A DNA stretch of 33,427 bases from contig JAFTKO010000028.1 in the NCBI GenBank assembly GCA_017453205.1, positions 1-33,427 of the forward strand, in the 5' to 3' direction. This stretch comes from Clostridia bacterium (GTDB lineage Bacteria > Bacillota > Clostridia > Oscillospirales > CAG-272). The notes beneath the pieces are model-generated. The model was not told the DNA's origin. It saw nothing but the letters and a program-made list of their open reading frames with translations, and did not search any database. Below, one piece after another: positions 25,873-33,427 of this stretch (position 1 is its first letter; each line of letters starts with the position of its first letter). The position numbers and the translations under genes are program-made.

Positions 25873-27368
25873 CGTATTTTGGTGGAGCAGGTGTCGTCAT
25901 AGACGAACACCCCTCCTTTCCTTCATTTTCGCCTTCAAAAGCTTCTTCAATCTCGTCAAGCGGGATATTGTCGATGCTCAAAGGCTTTTTGCTCGCGTTG
26001 ATGATTATGGTGAAATGGTCATCGTACAGATAGACCGAGTGTACGAAGATGTTTATAAGTGCTCTGCGCTTGTTGACGTCATCCATCGGCATTTCACAGA
26101 TAAAATCGAGAAAAGCGTATATCTGCGCTTCAGTCAGACAGATCTTCTTGTTATTCTCAATGGCGAGCTGCGCTTCTAACTCCGCTTTCTCAGCTTGGCG
26201 GCGGTTAAGGCGCTCGGTCAGCATATCCACCGCTTGTCCTTGCTCAATGCCTTTCCAAAGGTTTTCAATCGCGGTATCGACCTCCTTGATGGCTTTCTTA
26301 ATTTCCTTTATCGAAAGGTTGTCGGGACTCTTGTTACATTCCTCCGCAACACGCTGGGCAATAATATCGTATCTTATCGTCGGTGAGCATTTGCAGACAC
26401 ACTTCTATTACGCGGTTTTCGATATATTCTTTGCCGACAACCTTCTTATCGCATTTGTTTTTGCGAGAGTTCTTGCACTTGTAATAATGGTACTGTCTGC
26501 CCGACTTGCCCGTGCCGCCGTAGCCGACCATCATTTCCTTGCAATGACCGCAGAAAAGCTTTGTTGTCAACAGATATTCGTTTTCGCCGCGAGTCCGCGC
26601 GGGTGCGGATTTGTTCTTGTTCATAAGCGCTTGTACCCGATAGAATAAGTCGTCGTCCATAATACGCGGCATTCCACCGGGCGTTTCAACTCCTTTGTAT
26701 AAATATATGCCAATATAGCGTTTGTTTTTGAGAAGATGGCTTAGGCTATTGTAGGTAAACTCGTTACCGATTGAGGTCTTGATCTTTCTGCGTTGCAAGT
26801 CCTTGACAATCTCGGCTTTGGTTTCTCCGCTTGCATAACGCTCGTAGATCTCGCGGACGATTGCCGCTTCTTCCTCGTCAACCGAAAATGTGCGGTCTTT
26901 GTTCACCTTATATCCAAGTCCGGGGTTGCTGCCGTTGGATAAGCATTTCTCGGCATTGATTGCCATACCACGGTTGATCTTCTGCGCAAGATCTACGGAA
27001 TAGTATTCCGCCATACTTTCAAGAACACCCTCGATGAGAATGCCCGAAGCATCGTCCGAGATGTTCTCTTTGGCGGACATAACCCTAACTCCGTTCTTCT
27101 TCAGCTTGGCTTTGTAGATTGCGCCGTCGTAACGGTTACGTGCAAAGCGGTCAAGCTGATAGACAAGCACACCCTCAAAGGTATGCTTGTCGCTATCCGC
27201 AATCATTCTTTGGAAATCGGCGCGGTTATCAAACTTACCGCTTTGAGCGCGGTCGATATATTCACCCACAATGATGTAATTGTGAGATTCGGCATATTCG
27301 TAACAGACCTTCAACTGACCTTCAATGGATTGCTCGGTTTGACTATGGCTTGAAAATCGAGCGTATAT
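25835..27368 (-). pseudogene. Large serine recombinase, broken (no normal start, frameshift)
   Basis: This is a site-specific serine integrase/resolvase of about 510 codons. The resolvase domain includes the catalytic-serine region YARFSSHSQTEQSIEGQ at the start, LDRFARNRYDG, and the zinc-ribbon-like CGHC...CKNSRKNKC; a coiled C-terminal region follows. Two lesions are seen. First, the codon at the start position (27366-27368), 8 bases after a strong AGGAGG, is ATA; no ATG, GTG or TTG precedes the catalytic motif in frame before a TAG. Second, near 26366-26370 the frame shifts by one base; translating the other frame continues smoothly as IIAQRVAEECNKSPDNL and joins the C-terminal frame. It would have integrated the accessory element and is now probably inactive. 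Confidence 0.85.
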
Positions 27369-27398
27369 TAGTAATACCTCCTATTCGTCCTAATATAA

Positions 27399-27626
27399 TT
27401 ATAATTGTTTATCGTGAGAAGTCGATTGTACCGATACGGGAACACCCGACGAGCGAGCATCGGGTGGCTTTTTCTGGTATTCGGGGTGCTTAGCGAGCCA
27501 CTTTTCAAAGTAGGCTTTGCCTTCGTCGCTGTCGTAAAATGCGCGTATCTCGGGCACTAAGGCTTTGGCAAAGGAATTGAGCAGTTCTTCAGGGAGTGCG
27601 ACGTCGATCTTTGGGCGTTTGGTCAT
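27399..27626 (-). CDS. Small conserved mobile-element protein, unknown function
   Basis: A 75-residue protein beginning MTKRPKIDVALPEELLNSF, with an acidic middle (FYDSDEGKAYFEKW) and a loose Pro/Ser-rich tail. I recall similar proteins between ParB-like and recombinase genes in Clostridia elements, but no function. GGAGG lies 7 bases before the ATG. It ends 30 bases before the recombinase start region and begins 12 bases after the ParB-like gene. Confidence 0.65.
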   Translation of the reverse strand: MTKRPKIDVALPEELLNSFAKALVPEIRAFYDSDEGKAYFEKWLAKHPEYQKKPPDARSSGVPVSVQSTSHDKQL

Positions 27627-27638
27627 AGGCAGTCCTCC

Positions 27639-28493
27639 TTATAAGCTTCGCTCTTTTTTGCGCTGAAGAACTTTGTAATAATGCTCGCAGGCTTTGAGCA
27701 CAAAGTCCTCGGTTTGTTTGGCATTGGCTTTGGGGATATACTTTCGGATACGCTCCATCGGCACCTTGAACATCTCCTTCTGATTTGCCTTTTCCTCGCT
27801 CATAATTTCGGCAATGATTTCGGGTGTCAAGCCCTGCTCATAGCTGATCTTCTTGAATCGGCAAGCCTGCGAGAGCGACGGAGTGCAATCGTTAATCTCC
27901 ATCTGCTCCAAAAGATCGTATTGCTCTTGCTCATTGAGATAGGAAAGCTCAACGGCGGGAGTGAAGGAGATACGCCCGTCGTCTACATATTCAAGGATTT
28001 CGGGGATAAGGTTGGTAAGACGGATATAGCGACGGACTTGATTTTTGCTATCTCCCGCTTCTTCTCCAACGATTTCAGCAGTTTCCAACTTCCCACCAAG
28101 TTGGTCGGAAGTTAAATCGGAACGCCAACCTTGGTGTTTCATCGCTTCAAGCTTCATCTTGTAAGCAAAAGCTTTCTCGCTCGGCAGAATGTGCTCGCGG
28201 TGAAGGTTGCTATCCACCAAAACGATTGCCGCTGCGTCGCGGTCGAGAGAAACGATTAAGGCAGGGACTTCTCTGATCCCTGCCTTTCTGCTCGCCATAA
28301 CCCGTCTATGACCGGATATGATCTCATATTCATCTTCGGTGTTTTCTTTGGGGCGAACGATAATGGGAGATAGAACGCCGTGCTCGTGAATGCTCTCGGC
28401 AAGACGCTCCATTTCCTCGTTGTCCTGTACCTTGTAAGGGTGGTTCTCAAATGCGTGTAATTTTTCAATCAATATATTTTTCGTGTTTTTCAT
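27639..28493 (-). CDS. ParB/Spo0J-family DNA-binding protein of the mobile element
   Basis: A 284-residue ParB-like protein. The CTP/DNA-clamp ParB N-terminal domain is at about 8-100, with the ISGHRRVMASRKAG motif near 60-73, followed by a helix-turn-helix region and a C-terminal helical part. No ParA is adjacent, so it is more likely an element regulator or accessory segregation factor than the chromosomal ParB. It starts 6 bases after the relaxase stop, with the ribosome site inside the relaxase end. The frame is intact although both flanking mobility genes are broken. Confidence 0.85.
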   Translation of the reverse strand: MKNTKNILIEKLHAFENHPYKVQDNEEMERLAESIHEHGVLSPIIVRPKENTEDEYEIISGHRRVMASRKAGIREVPALIVSLDRDAAAIVLVDSNLHREHILPSEKAFAYKMKLEAMKHQGWRSDLTSDQLGGKLETAEIVGEEAGDSKNQVRRYIRLTNLIPEILEYVDDGRISFTPAVELSYLNEQEQYDLLEQMEINDCTPSLSQACRFKKISYEQGLTPEIIAEIMSEEKANQKEMFKVPMERIRKYIPKANAKQTEDFVLKACEHYYKVLQRKKERSL

Positions 28494-28499
28494 ATAGTT

Positions 28500-29486
28500 T
28501 TACCTCGTTCTTGTTTTTTCTTTCTTTTGGATGAGTCCGTTGTTTTTCAGTTCGATCTCTCGCTCGGCATCAAGCAATTCCTTGATACACGGAATATGCT
28601 GTTCGATACGCAGAGAAATCTTTAGTTGTTTGCGCAAGGGCGTCATCTTTTTGGTCAGCTCCTTGCATTGTTCTTTGAGTGATGCTTCTTCCTCGGGCGT
28701 TTTCACACGACGAAGCCGTAAGCGCAATTCATAGCGTTTCTGCTCCAACTCGGCAATACGAGCCGCCGTATTCTGCTGAAATGACAAAAGCTCCTGCGGC
28801 GACTCGATAAAGTTGTCGCGCAAGAGCCAATATTCTTCCATATATTTGTCGGCTTTCGATGCCTCGGTGCGTATCATCGGAGAGAGTGGACGGCTATCCA
28901 CTTCTTGTACGTTATTGCCCGTGCATATCTTAAACAGTTCGATGATGATGGAAAACAAGAGTTGAAGTCCGTCCATCTGCGCCGCTTCACGCATTTGACA
29001 TTCAAAATCAAGCAACGGCTTACGCTTTGATTTTGGTGGGTTAAATTTTATTTGCCCGATATGATCGTAATTCCAACGGAAGCGGTTGATGAGATTTTCC
29101 TTTGTATATCTGTCACTCAAACTGCTGAGGCGGACGGAGCGCGACCACCCCGCCGAAATGACGGCGGGATGCTCGTAATTGAAATCTCGTGTGAAGGTGT
29201 ATCCGAGCGTTTTAAGAAATGCCACGAACTCGATGTGAGTAATGCACTGTGACAGAGCTTCTTCTACGTCGCGCCTCAGCATCTCGCGGTGGTTAACCTG
29301 TCCCGCCTTTTGCGCCCAATATGCCTTCTTATTGCTATAAAACTTGTGGCTTTGAATGACCGATTTGCTTCGCTCGGCACAGATCGCATCGGAGATCTTT
29401 CTCAGCTCCAAGCGGTCGCCAATGCTGTTGCGGAATTTCTTCCCGTCGGTAAAAGAAACGCTATTGATTACGAAATGATTGTGAAA
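28500..29486 (-). pseudogene. Relaxase/mobilization nuclease, N-terminally broken
   Basis: The C-terminal two thirds of a MobA-type relaxase. The metal-binding FHNHFVINSVSFTDGKKFRNS segment is present at 29486 downward, followed by about 300 residues with a coiled C-terminus. Directly before the Phe codon is an in-frame TGA. Adding one C to the TTCAC there would join the frame to an upstream LDKIDF reading, so a one-base deletion probably cut the gene at its catalytic motif. The N-terminal catalytic-tyrosine region is not recognisable upstream. A shorter frame could start at TTG 29411, but that would lack the HNH motif. It is expected to be inactive. Confidence 0.78.
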
Positions 29487-29609
29487 TCAATTTTGTCAAG
29501 GGTAAAGTGAGCATGTTTACAATTTGTTTGCATATTTTTTGTCGGCTTGAGATAAACCGTAAGTTCGATGAAATGCAGGCAAAACATCACATTCAACAAA
29601 AAAAGATAT

Positions 29610-29640
29610 CCCGCTTAATACCAATTCAGCATCAAACGGG
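29610..29640 (-). terminator. Intrinsic terminator after the small membrane protein gene
   Basis: A 10-base-pair stem (29610-29619 with 29631-29640, two G-U pairs on the minus-strand RNA) and an 11-base loop, followed on the minus strand by ATATCTTTTTTTG. It lies 13 bases after the gene's stop and separates it from the relaxase remnant. Confidence 0.75.
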
Positions 29641-29652
29641 ACTCTGCATAAT

Positions 29653-29952
29653 TCAATTTTTCACCGATGCAATGTAATCAAACAGATCAGTCTCAACTTC
29701 CTTGTATTCTTTTAAAGCATCTTTGAGCTCCCCATTCGTATGCCCGTCACGCAAAGCAATGCTGTTCGCGACGGTCAGCTTCCCAAGAGAATTCAACGTC
29801 CGAATAATCAGCGTCATCTGATTCGCTTTTTCGGCTTCCCGTTCCTCTTCTTTCTTGCGTTGCTTTTTCAAATGGCTTTGGATCAAGAACAAAACAACAC
29901 CGCTAAAAACACTTGCAACGGACGTAAGTAAAACAGTGAATAACGTCTCCAT
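29653..29952 (-). CDS. Small phage/element membrane protein (N-terminal helix, charged coil)
   Basis: A 99-residue protein with one N-terminal helix (about residues 5-25), then a highly charged coiled region (KKQRKKEEEREAEKANQ) and an ending KDALKEYKEVETDLFDYIASVKN. Similar small proteins are frequent in Clostridia prophages and elements. It is holin-like in size and position, but holin function is not shown. A strong GAGGGGG ribosome site precedes ATG 29952. It follows the transporter gene by 17 bases and ends the operon. Confidence 0.65.
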   Translation of the reverse strand: METLFTVLLTSVASVFSGVVLFLIQSHLKKQRKKEEEREAEKANQMTLIIRTLNSLGKLTVANSIALRDGHTNGELKDALKEYKEVETDLFDYIASVKN

Positions 29953-29969
29953 ATATTCTCACCCCCTCT

Positions 29970-31049
29970 CTATCCAAATACAAATGCCAAAAGGCGGACT
30001 ACCATGATCAGAGTGATCAACGCGCCGATATATGACATTGAATAAAGCGAGAGATCGACTTCCTGATCTCGCTCCTGTAAAGCACCGATTGCAGGCGTGC
30101 TTGTCATTCCACCGCAAATTATGGATAAAGACTCAACCTTTGAAAAATTGAACAAACCGTGAGTGAGCAGATAGCCGCCAAAGATCGATACCGCTGAGAT
30201 CATTGCACCGTATAAAATCCCAATCCAATAGATCTCCCCCGTCAGGCTTTGTCCCGCGTTTATTCCCGAACCAACAAAGAACAGCATCAAGCCAAGACTT
30301 TTTACAGCAGATAATCCGATAAATTTCAAATCGTTTTTTCGGCAGATAAAACCGAAAATCAATGCGCTGATCAGTATACTTCCGGTATTGCCGATCGGCA
30401 GGAACATAGCAAGGATCATCCCTACAAGAATGGATAAAGATAACCAAATAAATATATTTGCACATCGAGCTTTTGATCCTTGCATGACACCGCTATTCCG
30501 TGCATTCGTTTGTATATCGGTAGATCGAATATACGGCAATCGGAATACCTGAACAAACAGAACGACCGATAATACGCCTACCGCATACGACATTCCGTAC
30601 CCCCAGGAGACCTGCGATTCGTGTCCATATACCTCTATTCCCGCAGACATCGCAGGAGTGCTTGTCATGCTTCCGGAAAACAAGCCGACCAAAACATCGG
30701 GCATCACCGCTCCATCCATCAATCCAATCACCACTGCCACCGCAAATCCAACGGTCACCATGCATACACCGCTTACAAGAGCTTTTAACTGCTTGTTTCC
30801 GAATTTCCCAAGGAAGGTCGATCCCGCCTGCAAGCCGATCGCCGAAATAAACAGCACGGTTCCAATGCTTGATAAAAAGCTACAAATTTCGGAAATAACA
30901 ATGCTATCCCAAATACTTCCCTTTGATGTAAGATACCCAAACGCCAACGCCACAAGCAACACGCCTGCAATTCCAAGCCGCACACCAAGGATATTTACCT
31001 TTCCAAGAAGCAATCCTATAAGGATCAATGCAAACAGGATCGGGATCAT
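29970..31049 (-). CDS. Aspartate/alanine-exchanger-like membrane transporter (YidE/AsT family)
   Basis: A 359-residue transporter of about ten membrane helices. It has the internal duplication of the Asp-Al_Ex family: each half carries the signature GSMTSTPAMSA (about residue 130) and GGMTSTPAIGAL (about residue 316). Unlike the YidE/YbjL proteins, there are no TrkA-C domains between the halves, so it is a compact form. The substrate is unknown. Its ATG overlaps the stop of the metallophosphoesterase (ATGA), with GAGGAA 7 bases upstream, so the two are coupled. The intact frame amid degraded genes suggests it is still useful to the host. Confidence 0.82.
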   Translation of the reverse strand: MIPILFALILIGLLLGKVNILGVRLGIAGVLLVALAFGYLTSKGSIWDSIVISEICSFLSSIGTVLFISAIGLQAGSTFLGKFGNKQLKALVSGVCMVTVGFAVAVVIGLMDGAVMPDVLVGLFSGSMTSTPAMSAGIEVYGHESQVSWGYGMSYAVGVLSVVLFVQVFRLPYIRSTDIQTNARNSGVMQGSKARCANIFIWLSLSILVGMILAMFLPIGNTGSILISALIFGFICRKNDLKFIGLSAVKSLGLMLFFVGSGINAGQSLTGEIYWIGILYGAMISAVSIFGGYLLTHGLFNFSKVESLSIICGGMTSTPAIGALQERDQEVDLSLYSMSYIGALITLIMVVRLLAFVFG

Positions 31050-31870
31050 AATCGTTCCTCATTCGGCTCACAGAACGGAATGATCTCTCTGTGCAACATT
31101 CGAACCTTACCAAGCGTTTTGCCAACGTGGTAATGTCCGCAGTACCAGATCTCATGCTCGTTTTTCTGCCTTAGCGTTTCCAGCCATTCCTCTGTGGATC
31201 GGTCAATATCAATAGGATATCGGATCGGCTCTTTCTTCTTGCGCTTCTGACGTGCTCTTTTCTGATCCTCGGCAGCTCGTTTGGTTGAAATAAACATCTC
31301 AGTCGGCAAGCAGGAGATTGGGCAGGTATGTGTCAAGAATCCGTCAATCTTGTTTCCTCTTTCCGTAAGCTTGGATTCAACCAACGCCTTGGTTTCGTCG
31401 CTTGGCATCTCATCTTCCCAAAACGGCAATCCTTCCTCCAAGCATCGGATCTTATCTACGCTGTGCGCGCCTCCTACCACCATAAACTCTTTGCCATTGA
31501 AGTTGTATACTTCCCCATCCTTCGCAAAGAAAATATTCGGATATTTTGGTTCATAGTAAACAATGCCGCCGCAGAAGGTCTGAATCCCATATGTAGGAAT
31601 ATTCTCGGGGCGATTTTCCTTGTTACCGTGCAGACAGAACAAGGTCACGTCAACGTCGCGCAATCGTGCTTTCAGCTTGTCGTCTCGCTTGTCTCCGTAA
31701 TAGTTGAATCCACTGTCACCGAGGATCACAATGACATCCTGTTTCCGAAGATGATTGGTCTTACAGAACTCGATCAGACGATCAAAATGTCGGTGCTTAT
31801 CTCCTGTGATGTAATACTTGGGGGGAATGTTATCGATTGTCTCCGGTTCTTTGATCTTGCGTTGCTTCAT
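31046..31870 (-). CDS. Calcineurin-like metallophosphoesterase
   Basis: A 274-residue enzyme with all metal-site motifs: DKH (24-26), GDSGF (51-55), GNKE (82-85), H181 in THTCP, and GHYH (245-248). A basic insertion lies near 200-215. It probably hydrolyses a phosphodiester or phosphomonoester; the substrate is unknown. ATG at 31870 was chosen (GAGG 11 bases upstream). The frame stays open to a TTG at 31975, whose extra 35 residues include a Gly/Ala-rich helix (SSALAGMASGLSATGG) like a linker of RHS or secreted proteins, so the N-terminus is uncertain. It is coupled to the transporter gene. Confidence 0.82.
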   Translation of the reverse strand: MKQRKIKEPETIDNIPPKYYITGDKHRHFDRLIEFCKTNHLRKQDVIVILGDSGFNYYGDKRDDKLKARLRDVDVTLFCLHGNKENRPENIPTYGIQTFCGGIVYYEPKYPNIFFAKDGEVYNFNGKEFMVVGGAHSVDKIRCLEEGLPFWEDEMPSDETKALVESKLTERGNKIDGFLTHTCPISCLPTEMFISTKRAAEDQKRARQKRKKKEPIRYPIDIDRSTEEWLETLRQKNEHEIWYCGHYHVGKTLGKVRMLHREIIPFCEPNEERL

Positions 31871-31980
31871 GCGTTGAAATACCTCATTCCCACCTGTTGC
31901 AGAAAGTCCGCTTGCCATACCTGCAAGTGCCGAGGAAAACACGGAATCGGTCAGCATGATCGAAGGATCCGCCAAGAATG

Positions 31981-32787
31981 CTATGCAGTACCGTTATGTT
32001 TCAGACCGCAAACAGTGCTGTCGAGGTCATAAAGATACTCGTTGACATATTTAGGGCAGTTGTAAATATCGGTTACGATTTCTTTAACGATATTTGTTCC
32101 GTCAAGAATATAGTCGTGAATCTCACTACTCGTAGTTTTCTTGATACGAATACCATCATTGTTATATTTGTAGGTATTCGCACCGTATTGCTTGAGCTGT
32201 CTGCCCTTTTCCCAAGTTGCGTCAGTACCGAGATAATTGGTCGGATTGCCGTTGGCATCATAGGTAATCGTTTGCGAACCAACCTTAATCAGCTTATCTT
32301 TCCATGTAGTATCGTATGTATAAACAACACCGTTCTTTTCAAGGATATTGCCGTACTTTTTCGTCAGATCAGAACTATCGGCATACACCATATTATTAAC
32401 CGTGTTACCGTTAACCTTTTCAGTCAACAGTTGACCCAGTTCATCATAGGTGTATTCATATACTCCGTCTACGCTATCGATTACCTTGGTAATGCGTTCC
32501 TCGGCATCGTACTCGTACTGAATCGTTCTGCCATCAGCGAACTCGATCTGCTTCACAAGTGTAGTTTCGGGCTTGGATACTTGCTTATCGTTATCCAGAT
32601 GCGTCTGCGTAATCTCGCCCTCGTGATAGGTGAAAGTACGGTTCATTAAGCCCTTACCAAGCTGCAACTCATCAAACACTTTGCGTCCCAAATGGTCGCT
32701 CTTGGCATGAGAAACTACACCGGTAGGCAACTGTACCGCTACATTCTGATATTCAAAGACATATTTCTGCTTGATACTGTCGGCATT
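31981..32787 (-). pseudogene. RHS/YD-repeat protein fragment
   Basis: About 270 codons of RHS repeats: FADGRTIQYEYDAEERI, VYEYTYDELGQLLTEKVNG, SQTITYDANGNPTNYLG and NTYKYNNDGIRIKKT are classic YD units. The fragment lacks the secretion N-terminus, and the frame opens only just after a TGA at the -10 box (32796). It stops at TAG (31981-31983) inside the conserved core, before the hyperconserved end and the toxin domain. No start codon is evident for the full reading; an internal start at 32730 is non-canonical. It is a relic of a polymorphic toxin gene. Confidence 0.8.
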
Positions 32788-32790
32788 TTT

Positions 32791-32819
32791 ATTATATCAC
32801 ATCAGCTATCTTTTGTCAA
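32791..32819 (-). promoter_or_regulatory. Perfect-consensus promoter at the RHS break point
   Basis: On the minus strand TTGACA (32814-32819), a 17-base spacer and TATAAT (32791-32796). It directly adjoins the terminator upstream and reads into the RHS fragment and possibly the metallophosphoesterase operon. Confidence 0.7.
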
Positions 32820-32826
32820 TAAAAAA

Positions 32827-32869
32827 CCGCACCCAAAATAGAAATCATACGAAATCTACTAGGGTGCGG
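32827..32869 (-). terminator. Intrinsic terminator after the 96-residue membrane protein gene
   Basis: The stem CCGCACCC (32827-32834) / GGGTGCGG (32862-32869) is followed on the minus strand by TTTTTT. The 27-base loop can pair further. Confidence 0.75.
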
Positions 32870-32889
32870 AGCGAGGTGATAATGAAGTG

Positions 32890-33180
32890 TTACAAAAATG
32901 ATACCCCAATGGAGAACCAAATAAATAAAACCCCAATACATAGCACAGAAAACAGAATGACCACACGAGAAATAACCTCGTTTCTTTCGATATCGTAGTC
33001 TTTACTCACTAAATTCGCCAAAAATCTGTAACCTTCTTTTTTTATACTACGAATAATATTTCTATTATCTTTTTCTTTGGATTTTATTATTGCAAACCAA
33101 AGTTTTATAACTATATATGCAAGCAAAGCAAATATGGCTATGATTGCAATTGCTCCTAGTATTAAAACCATCATTATCAT
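32890..33180 (-). CDS. AT-rich small two-helix membrane protein (possible orphan immunity protein)
   Basis: A 96-residue protein with two hydrophobic helices (about residues 3-32 and 70-93) around a basic loop (KSKEKDNRNIIRSIKKEGYR). It has no recognisable family. Base composition is much more AT-rich than the housekeeping region. GGAGG lies 6 bases before the ATG at 33180. The place next to an RHS fragment, the small size and the low GC fit an immunity protein that outlived its toxin, but this is inference. Confidence 0.65.
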   Translation of the reverse strand: MIMMVLILGAIAIIAIFALLAYIVIKLWFAIIKSKEKDNRNIIRSIKKEGYRFLANLVSKDYDIERNEVISRVVILFSVLCIGVLFIWFSIGVSFL

Positions 33181-33195
33181 GTTTTTCCTCCAAAA

Positions 33196-33291
33196 TTATG
33201 CAAGTTGTGTAAAAAAGCTCTTGAAATAGTCCTGTAATTTATACTGCGTAAGCTGAATTTTACTTTCTATCTTTGTTTTTATGTTGTTCAT
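33196..33291 (-). CDS. Possible 31-residue peptide upstream of the small membrane protein
   Basis: A short frame (MNNIKTKIESKIQ..., ending in FFTQLA) starts at ATG 33291 (or 33300), with AAAGG about 10 bases upstream inside a small hairpin (33302-33316). Its stop is 5 bases before the GGAGG of the next gene, as in an operon or a leader peptide. It has no similarity I can name, and chance is not excluded. Confidence 0.3.
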   Translation of the reverse strand: MNNIKTKIESKIQLTQYKLQDYFKSFFTQLA

Positions 33292-33376
33292 TATAACCAT
33301 ACCTTTCTGCGAAAGGCACCAACAAGGAATAAAACGGTCGGTGTCTGTTCGCTTAAATTTTTTAACATATTTGTGA

Positions 33377-33420
33377 TATAATTTTTGGTGTGGGAAGTTA
33401 CACTACAGAACACGCGGAGG
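33377..33420 (+). promoter_or_regulatory. Possible promoter and ribosome site of a gene beyond the window
   Basis: TATAAT at 33377-33382 (poor -35) and GGAGG at 33416-33420 point to a plus-strand gene starting just after the window end. Confidence 0.4.
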
Positions 33421-33427
33421 TAGGTGC

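Larger units (their letters stand above)
25835..29486. mobile_element. Remnant of an integrative mobilizable element
   Basis: The co-directional set relaxase, ParB-like protein, small 75-residue protein and large serine recombinase is a common core of Clostridia mobilizable elements. Both the recombinase and the relaxase are broken. Attachment sites were not identifiable; serine recombinase cores are very short. Confidence 0.65.

Noticed and set aside
27639-28493. Chromosomal ParB/Spo0J near the origin
   Set aside because: No parA (soj), gidB or parS-like sites nearby; the neighbours are mobility genes.
31328-32032. 234-codon plus-strand open frame
   Set aside because: Antisense to the metallophosphoesterase, which has all its catalytic motifs; no ribosome site.
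33311-33352. Terminator formed by GCACCAAC and GTCGGTGT
   Set aside because: Imperfect stem with a mismatch and no T-run on either strand.
1-33427. CRISPR array, tRNA or rRNA genes
   Set aside because: No regularly spaced repeats and no tRNA or rRNA signature were found on either strand by reading.

Overview
The window looks like the chromosome of a Clostridia-class Firmicute, probably an uncultured gut lineage. The evidence is the gene content (a YlmC/YmxH sporulation-type protein, a group II ECF transporter module, DUF951, DUF5711, YfhO, YitT), strong GGAGG ribosome sites, frequent TTG/GTG starts and sigma-A promoters close to consensus. No rRNA, tRNA or CRISPR array was seen. No gene-free stretch exceeds about 300 bases.

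Bases 1-262 hold the 5' end of an IS200/IS605 transposase gene (minus strand, running off the window) and the element's hairpin-bearing end. From 12651 down to 311 the minus strand carries a tightly packed housekeeping run: ruvC, a rRNA-type methyltransferase, ecfA1-ecfA2-ecfT, truA, a DUF5711 protein, a CvpA-like protein, a zinc-finger Clp ATPase (ClpE-like), a very unusual P-type-ATPase-like protein that has lost its catalytic motifs, and a YlmC/YmxH protein, closed by a hairpin at 263-291. A 231-base divergent region (12652-12882) with two near-perfect promoters separates this from the plus-strand operon DUF951-yfhO-ruvA-ruvB. The Holliday-junction genes ruvC and ruvAB are therefore split between two back-to-back operons. 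A strong bidirectional terminator follows ruvB.

Bases 18014-22532 hold a DUF2185 (Imm33-like)/membrane protein pair on the minus strand, then, on the plus strand, an M14 zinc carboxypeptidase, a DUF362 two-cluster ferredoxin protein and a YitT-family membrane protein. A short intergenic region before yitT (21461-21555) can fold into crossing helices. Bases 22536-25578 (minus) form a three-gene envelope operon: an acidic single-pass membrane protein, a secreted seven-blade RCC1 propeller, and a small secreted protein that shares its C-terminal domain with the propeller protein. I find this the most coherent poorly described unit in the window.

Bases 25835-33300 are accessory DNA. They contain a decayed integrative/mobilizable element (serine recombinase with a frameshift and no normal start codon, a 75-residue small protein, a ParB-like protein, a relaxase broken inside its HNH motif). 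Beyond it lie a small phage-type membrane protein, an aspartate/alanine-exchanger-like transporter translationally coupled to a metallophosphoesterase, a broken RHS/YD-repeat fragment, and an AT-rich small membrane protein that may be an orphan immunity protein. All functional statements rest on reading the sequence and recall of families; no search was run.
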